Below are positions 62,566-64,000 of a stretch of 64,000 nucleotides of DNA, in pieces. The position numbers and the translations under genes are program-made. Below the pieces are notes generated by a model. That model was not told where the DNA came from, did no database searches, and saw only the letters and a list, made by a program, of their open reading frames with translations. This DNA is from Muribaculaceae bacterium (lineage in GTDB: Bacteria; Bacteroidota; Bacteroidia; Bacteroidales; Muribaculaceae), in assembly GCA_022510425.1 (NCBI GenBank), contig JAFLTO010000002.1, forward strand, positions 1 to 64,000. Reading direction: 5' to 3'. How positions within the stretch are numbered: position 1 is the first letter of the stretch; each line of letters begins with the position of its first letter.

Positions 62566-63939
62566 ATGAAAGTTTTAAAATTCGGAGGCACATCGGTAGG
62601 CTCTGTAGCGAGTCTCAATAATGTCAAAAAAATTGTTGAAAGCATCCCGGGGAAGGCAGTCATAGTTGTATCAGCCCTGGGAGGTCTTACAGATAAATTA
62701 ATATCAACAGCAAAAATGGCGTCAGGAGGTGACTCAGAATGGCAAAATGAAATGGAGGCCATTTCTAAAAGACACTTTGATATAATCAAAAATGTGGTTC
62801 CTGAGGCTGCACAAACAGAAGTTAATAAAACCATTGAAGCTCTTCTACAGGAACTTAAAAGAAACTATGAAGGCATTTTTCTATTAAAATCTCTCCCCGA
62901 GAAGGTATTGGATGTTATTGTAAGTTTCGGAGAAAGAATGTCCTCCGTCATTGTAGCTGCCATGGTAGAAAATGGGAAAAGATATTATTCTCCCGAATTC
63001 ATCAAAACTGAGAAATGGTATGGCAAAAACATAGCAGACAGAAAACTTACAGATAAACTTATCAAAGATACCTTAGGAAATTTAGGTGAAAACGAAAAGG
63101 CAATTGTTCCGGGTTTTATCTCCACTGATACGGTAAGCGGAGAAATTACTAATCTGGGAAGAGGAGGAAGTGATTACACCGGAGCATTGATCGCTGCCGC
63201 TTTGGGAGCGGAAATTTTGGAAATATGGACCGATGTGGATGGTTTTATGACAGCCGATCCCAGGATAGTGGATGAAGCCTTAATAATCGACCATCTCACT
63301 TTTACAGAAAGTATGGAGTTATGCACATTTGGAGCTAAAGTGATATATCCTCCCACAATTTATCCTGTTTTCCATAGCAACATCCCTATCAAGATATTGA
63401 ATACATTCAACCCTGAAGCACCCGGAACTCTAATCACTGATCATCCACAATTAAATGATCTTGAAGTTAAAGGAGTGACGGCTTTAAAGGATGTAGCGTT
63501 GATTACCATAACTCTTAAATCATATAATGAAATCCAAGAGCCCTTGAAGAGAGCAATGAATGTGCTTTCCAAGGAGGCTGTCAGAATTATTCCCGTGGCT
63601 AATCCGGATCCATACTCAGAGTTGAGTTTTGCAGTTACTGCCTCTGATGCAAGGAAATCTATGGAAATGTTGGGAAAGGAATTTGCTCCGGAACTCTCTT
63701 CAGGTAAAATCACTCCACCACTACTTAAAGAAAATCTGGCAGCCGTGGCACTTGTAGGGAAAGATATGAGAAATAAGAGCAGACTCGCGGCCAGGATCGG
63801 ACATTCTCTTCGTCGTCAAGGTATAAATGTGGAAGCTCATTCTGGTGGCAATTCGGATACCACATTAATATATATAATAAATCAAGAGAAGAGCTCTGAG
63901 GCCCTTCCCCTGATTCATTCTCTCGTTTTTGAATTATAA
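62566..63939 (+). CDS. lysC: Aspartokinase, monofunctional LysC type
   Basis: Protein of 457 residues. KFGGTSVGS at 5-13 is the phosphate-binding start of the kinase, LGRGGSDYTGALIAAALGAE and IWTDVDGFMTADPRIVDEAL are the aspartate-binding region, and two ACT domains follow from about residue 300 (VKGVTALKDVALITITLKSY; AAVALVGKDMRNKSRLAARI). Its length equals that of lysine-regulated LysC, with no fused homoserine dehydrogenase. It phosphorylates aspartate, the first step to lysine, threonine, methionine and diaminopimelate. The stop is inside the window, and 61 nt of non-coding sequence follow. Confidence 0.95.
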   Translation: MKVLKFGGTSVGSVASLNNVKKIVESIPGKAVIVVSALGGLTDKLISTAKMASGGDSEWQNEMEAISKRHFDIIKNVVPEAAQTEVNKTIEALLQELKRNYEGIFLLKSLPEKVLDVIVSFGERMSSVIVAAMVENGKRYYSPEFIKTEKWYGKNIADRKLTDKLIKDTLGNLGENEKAIVPGFISTDTVSGEITNLGRGGSDYTGALIAAALGAEILEIWTDVDGFMTADPRIVDEALIIDHLTFTESMELCTFGAKVIYPPTIYPVFHSNIPIKILNTFNPEAPGTLITDHPQLNDLEVKGVTALKDVALITITLKSYNEIQEPLKRAMNVLSKEAVRIIPVANPDPYSELSFAVTASDARKSMEMLGKEFAPELSSGKITPPLLKENLAAVALVGKDMRNKSRLAARIGHSLRRQGINVEAHSGGNSDTTLIYIINQEKSSEALPLIHSLVFEL

Positions 63940-64000
63940 GTAACTTCCTTTGTTCCTATTTAATTCCGTCACGGTGAAGCAAGGCATCTACAGTGGCGTC

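Noticed and set aside
63940..64000. Gene start after lysC
   Set aside because: The 61 nt show no convincing start, promoter or terminator.

Overview
The window reads as chromosomal DNA of a Bacteroidota species, most likely order Bacteroidales (a Muribaculaceae-like gut lineage is my guess). The reasons are: primary sigma factors of about 287 residues like sigma-ABfr; many start-proximal promoters of the Bacteroidota type (-7 element TAnnTTTG, in two cases with TTTG about 19 nt upstream); the sprA-ruvA pair; a lipidated TamA-like protein (TamL); DUF3868/DUF3575 surface proteins; and type-9-secretion-like C-terminal tails. No rRNA, prophage, insertion sequence, integrase or CRISPR array was seen. 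Gene density is high, with many 4-nt overlaps.

Layout. 0.1-2.6 kb: DUF3868 and DUF3575 envelope proteins behind a tRNA-Arg(CCG). 2.7-11.9 kb: the most accessory-looking part. A secreted His-Me-finger nuclease and its coupled partner are divergent from a TonB-dependent receptor, a large lipoprotein and a secreted repeat protein. The nuclease and the lipoprotein share one OB-fold-like module, and the lipoprotein and the repeat protein share a second, amplified one. I read this as a candidate extracellular nucleic-acid capture and uptake locus. 12.0-15.1 kb: tamL and a HAD phosphatase. 15.1-21.9 kb: a minus-strand operon of exported amidase, glycosyltransferase, DUF4922 protein and AmpG-like permease, probably for murein turnover. 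22.0-25.5 kb: rhodanese, hemW and two tandem primary-type sigma factors. 25.6-35.7 kb: housekeeping genes (valS, ald, a nucleoside-recognition membrane protein, trpS, yitT, pepT, miaA).

35.7-43.1 kb: an outer-membrane barrel, a candidate small RNA, then DUF4296 lipoprotein, lspA, ileS, an overlooked 57-residue membrane-protein ORF, and ddl. The last two joints of this chain (ddl to the small ORF, and the small ORF to ileS) are ATGA overlaps. 43.2-47.1 kb: M15 peptidase, membrane protein, membrane-anchored MurF-like ligase and alpha/beta hydrolase, which together with ddl suggest a cell-wall stem-peptide neighbourhood. 47.1-52.5 kb: a TonB receptor with a periplasmic heavy-metal-binding protein, a porin and a solute-binding protein. 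52.5-60.6 kb: sprA, the giant outer-membrane translocon of type 9 secretion, and ruvA. 60.7-64.0 kb: recR, a GNAT protein, algH and lysC.

Functional threads: surface export (SprA, TamL, LspA) serves a cell envelope carrying several nutrient receptors; cell-wall synthesis and recycling genes occur in two separate clusters; and several promoters lie so close to start codons that near-leaderless mRNAs are expected. All assignments come from reading the sequence; no database search was run.
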